This document shows, piece after piece, positions 61,196 to 64,000 of a stretch of 64,000 bases of DNA. The stretch is from Paroedura picta (Eukaryota; Chordata; Lepidosauria; Squamata; Gekkonidae). The stretch spans positions 26,768,765 to 26,832,764 of the forward strand of contig NC_135369.1 in NCBI RefSeq assembly GCF_049243985.1. The letters are read 5' to 3'. How positions within the stretch are numbered: position 1 is the stretch's first letter; the number at the start of each line of letters is the position of its first letter. A program made the position numbers and the translations under genes. Under the pieces are notes generated by a model that was given only the letters and a program-made list of their open reading frames with translations, was not told the origin of the DNA and did no database searches.

Positions 61196-63909
61196 CTCTA
61201 AGTCTTCCAAAATCTTTGAAGTCCCAGGAAGAAGAATGTCTTTTTGTCACAGGAGGTGGAAAAAATAAATTGGGGTGTGTGTGAGAGACAAGGTAAATGC
61301 CTTACTTACTTTCAAATCAAACCTAAACTTCATTTACTAATTGAACAACATAAAATGCATCGTTTATAACTTAGCTGGCATATACTATTTAGGAATATCC
61401 TAATTTTCTATAATAAAAACTTCCAAGTATAGACGGTACTTTACAAAGAGTTGCAAACTTCTGCATCCTAGGCCACCACAGCACATAAATCTTTTGCCAT
61501 CGGAGGGGTAGGAAAAATAAAAGTTGAAGACAGGAAAAAAATGTAGTAAGCATATGAAAGTATTTTAGAGAGAAACTTCCTTTGGACCAAGTCACAGTAA
61601 ATAGGACTGTCTGGATATTAAGCTCAAGGTTAGAGCACTGAAAACACTGAACTCTTCTATAATTATCCTTAAACACATGAAAGCATATTGATGGTCGCCA
61701 AAATTATTTACATTTAAACAAAAAAAACACCCTTCAGAATTTTGTATTTGTATAGGTCTACAGTATAAAACAGTTCCTTCCAATTCTCCATTAGGAAAAC
61801 TGAGAATCTTTTCAGACTTACTCATACTGTACAATTGGAATGAGTGAAATGCTTTGTAAGGCAAGGCAAGGTTTATCTTACTATTTTGCTGTGTTATTTT
61901 CCCTTCAAAAAATAGTTCTTCAAATTTCCCAGTTATTCCACTAGACAAAGTTCTCAGACTTTTTCATACTATATATTTTAAGTGTGAAAACCTTGCCTTC
62001 CAAAGCAGTTTATTCATTCTAAAACAAAAAAGTATTTCATAAGATTTCCCCTCTTGAGTGCTCCTCCAAATTTCCCAAATTGGAGGGGAAACCCCCCAAA
62101 AGAAATACTGTCCTTCAACAGAGTGCTGCCAAATGTGCATTCTTCGCATCTGCAAAATGTGCAATTTTTCTGAAATCCCTCATTACAGTACGGATATTTG
62201 AATCTCTTGCAAAACCCTCAGCGATGTCCAGGCCCACTGAAAAACCCAACATCTTCCAGACTTCCTCATTCCACTTAGGTCTGTTGCTGCTGATGCAGCC
62301 TGAGAGACCACTGTGGAGTAGTATCGGCCTACCATGTAAAACTCCCAAACTAATCCTTCCTTCCACCACTCACACTCCAACCCCCAAATGGGGCATTGAG
62401 GAACAGCTGGATCCAATCAGATTAAGGGGTTAAATACTTTCACTACTGCAGACAAAGCAGAGATTGCTTAAAGCACAGCTGAGTCCAGACTAGCAGAGGG
62501 GAGAGGGAAAGAGTGTATTATTATATTCAAACCTCAAGGTATACCTGTGGGCAGATGCAAGGAAACTCCTGTAACTTCACTGCTCCTTCCCTTGGCTTCA
62601 GTAGAGAACATGGTGTGGCAGAAGGAAGGTGGAAGAGATCTCCCTGGCATCTCATAAATATGTAGTGGGCTCTTTGACAATCATGATACGCCATCCAACC
62701 CCAAGCAATAGTTACTTCCTCGCAAGAATCACTTTCCAGGACCCTGGCACGCCCCCCAACCTCTTTCAGTACTTCCAAAGTCCTCTGCACACCTTACAAT
62801 GGCCCAAGAAATTCATGACTTGTCATCTCTTGGCCTTTGCTTTCTCAGAAGAATTGGCACGGATGGGGAAGAATACCTTTCTGGGATAGTGGGGAAGCCA
62901 CCCAGAGTCACCTTGGAGCAGAGCAGGTGGCAGGAGCCAAGGGAGGTCCAAAGGTATACTGCACCTACCTGTAGAAGCGTTCTTCCCGCACAGTGTGCTT
63001 TCGGAAGGGGACAAGGCACTGATCTTCCAGACTGTTCCCATTGGAAGGAAGCAGCAAAGAGCGTACCCTGATCGGGGCCATGGTCTACCCAGGGAGCAGC
63101 AAAGAGCAAGCAGTGCCTGGTAAATGATCACAGCACATTGCAGCCCTGCTCTGGCACAGAAAGGAGGAAAGACAGAAGGTGGGAAAGGGAGGAGGGATCT
63201 GTCACATGCCAGTCTTAGCCTTGGCCAAGTTAACCCTTTGCAGGCCACTGGAACAAAAACTGGAGTGAACCATGAAGCACAGCATGATCTGCAGCTTCAT
63301 TATTCACTTGTCTTTGTGCTGGGAGTATTTTGTGCTTTGTGCTGGGTTCCCACACCAAGGGATCTGGGGCATCCAGAGTCATAAAGAGGCGGGCAGGGCA
63401 AGAAAGTGCAGGTAGAAATTGACGGTGGTGGGGCTGTTCCAATCAGAGTCAGCTCAGAAAGTCACACCACCTGCCTCTTGAATTGCCAAAAAGAAAATCA
63501 AAAACTGAGCTCCCAAACTGGAGGCAGAGGGTGGCAGCAGGCAGAGACATCCACAGATATAATAGTCATCCAGCAAGAATTAGGGATTTTATACATGTTC
63601 CAGAAAGCTTGAAGCCATGGGCAAAACACCTCTAACACTGTGTGTGTGTGTGTAAAAATGGACAGTTTGGGGAAAATGAAATATATGTACGGCTCATTTT
63701 CTTATAGACAAGGTATTTTACTGGATAAAATGCTGTTGTCATAACTTAGCTACCACCCCTCAGCAGAACCATAGTTGCCTTCGTTTTGTTCAAAAACTGG
63801 ATATATTTGCATCTCTATGTTAACTAAAATTAGACATTTATACTTCTAAGTCAGCTTGTTTTATTTTGTAAAAGTCTATGGCTATATACAAATAAATTCT
63901 ACTATTATT

Positions 63910-64000
63910 GCTTCTAAAATTGAGTTCAATAACACCTTTAAGACCAACAAAGATTCATTGAAGGTGTGAGCTTTTGAGTGCATGCACTCTTCCTCAGACA
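63910..64000 (+). repeat. Dispersed repeat (CACCTTTAAGACCAAC type), cut by window edge
   Basis: TAACACCTTTAAGACCAACA, then AGTGCATGCACTCTTCCTCA. It is related to the copy at 21208. Confidence 0.5.

Larger units (their letters stand above)
59602..64000 (-). other. MAPRE3 upstream region, probably intron 1
   Basis: No coding exon is seen. The MAPRE3 acceptor at 59602 implies a noncoding exon further upstream. There is no CpG island here, so the promoter is probably beyond the window. 61.3-62.4 kb is AT-rich with no recognised content. A GT microsatellite lies at 63639-63652, and a dispersed repeat starts at about 63910. Confidence 0.5.

Noticed and set aside
62115-62369. 84-codon minus-strand open frame in the MAPRE3 upstream region
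   Set aside because: No recognisable domain, in AT-rich repeat-like surroundings with no exon borders.
62968-63010. Possible noncoding MAPRE3 exon ending CTTCTACAG|GTAGGTGC on the minus strand
   Set aside because: Only a donor-like sequence is visible; no promoter features or CpG island accompany it.

Overview
This is nuclear DNA from a squamate reptile, probably a lizard and possibly a gecko. Short exons are separated by introns with GT/AG borders. The interspersed repeats are a squamate mixture: Sauria-type SINEs with ACCTTT tails, 5S-rRNA-derived SINEs, CORE/MIR-like SINEs, CR1 and L2 LINE ends, foldback hAT MITEs and one DIRS element. Species-level assignment is not possible from sequence reading alone.

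Three host genes lie head to tail, all on the minus strand. Read along the minus strand they are MAPRE3 (59594 down to 50476), TMEM214 (45797 down to 26418) and AGBL5 (19556 down to 3393). As I remember it, human chromosome 2p23 has the same order and relative orientation (MAPRE3, TMEM214, AGBL5). All coding exons of MAPRE3 (6 exons, 281 codons) and TMEM214 (17 exons, 682 codons) can be joined in frame. AGBL5 can be followed for 11 coding exons (731 codons). Its zinc-binding and catalytic residues are present, but the last part of the serine/proline-rich C-terminus was not found before the window ends. OST4, the next gene in human, was not found either.

Layout. 1-3392: AGBL5 downstream sequence with no certain exon. 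3393-19556: AGBL5 coding exons. 20.3-20.9 kb: GC-rich AGBL5 promoter with alternating RFX-type half-sites and CCAAT boxes. 21688-21760: an intact tRNA-Ala(AGC) gene. 22.1-24.7 kb: repeats. 24.9-26.4 kb: TMEM214 3'UTR. 26.4-45.8 kb: TMEM214. 45.7-46.2 kb: TMEM214 CpG-island promoter. 46.2-49.4 kb: intergenic, with a 33-bp inverted repeat set about 1.15 kb apart. 49.45-59.6 kb: MAPRE3, with a fossil DIRS element in one intron. 59.6-64 kb: upstream MAPRE3 sequence, probably its first intron.

Two of the proteins act on microtubules: EB3 (MAPRE3) binds growing plus ends, and CCP5 (AGBL5) removes branch-point glutamates from tubulin. TMEM214 is an ER membrane protein. Nothing suggests that the three form a shared pathway. 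I found no convincing new multigene system. The best leads are the periodic RFX/CCAAT promoter array, the retained tRNA-Ala beside it, a CpG-rich open block in a TMEM214 intron, and a GA microsatellite serving as a splice-acceptor pyrimidine tract.
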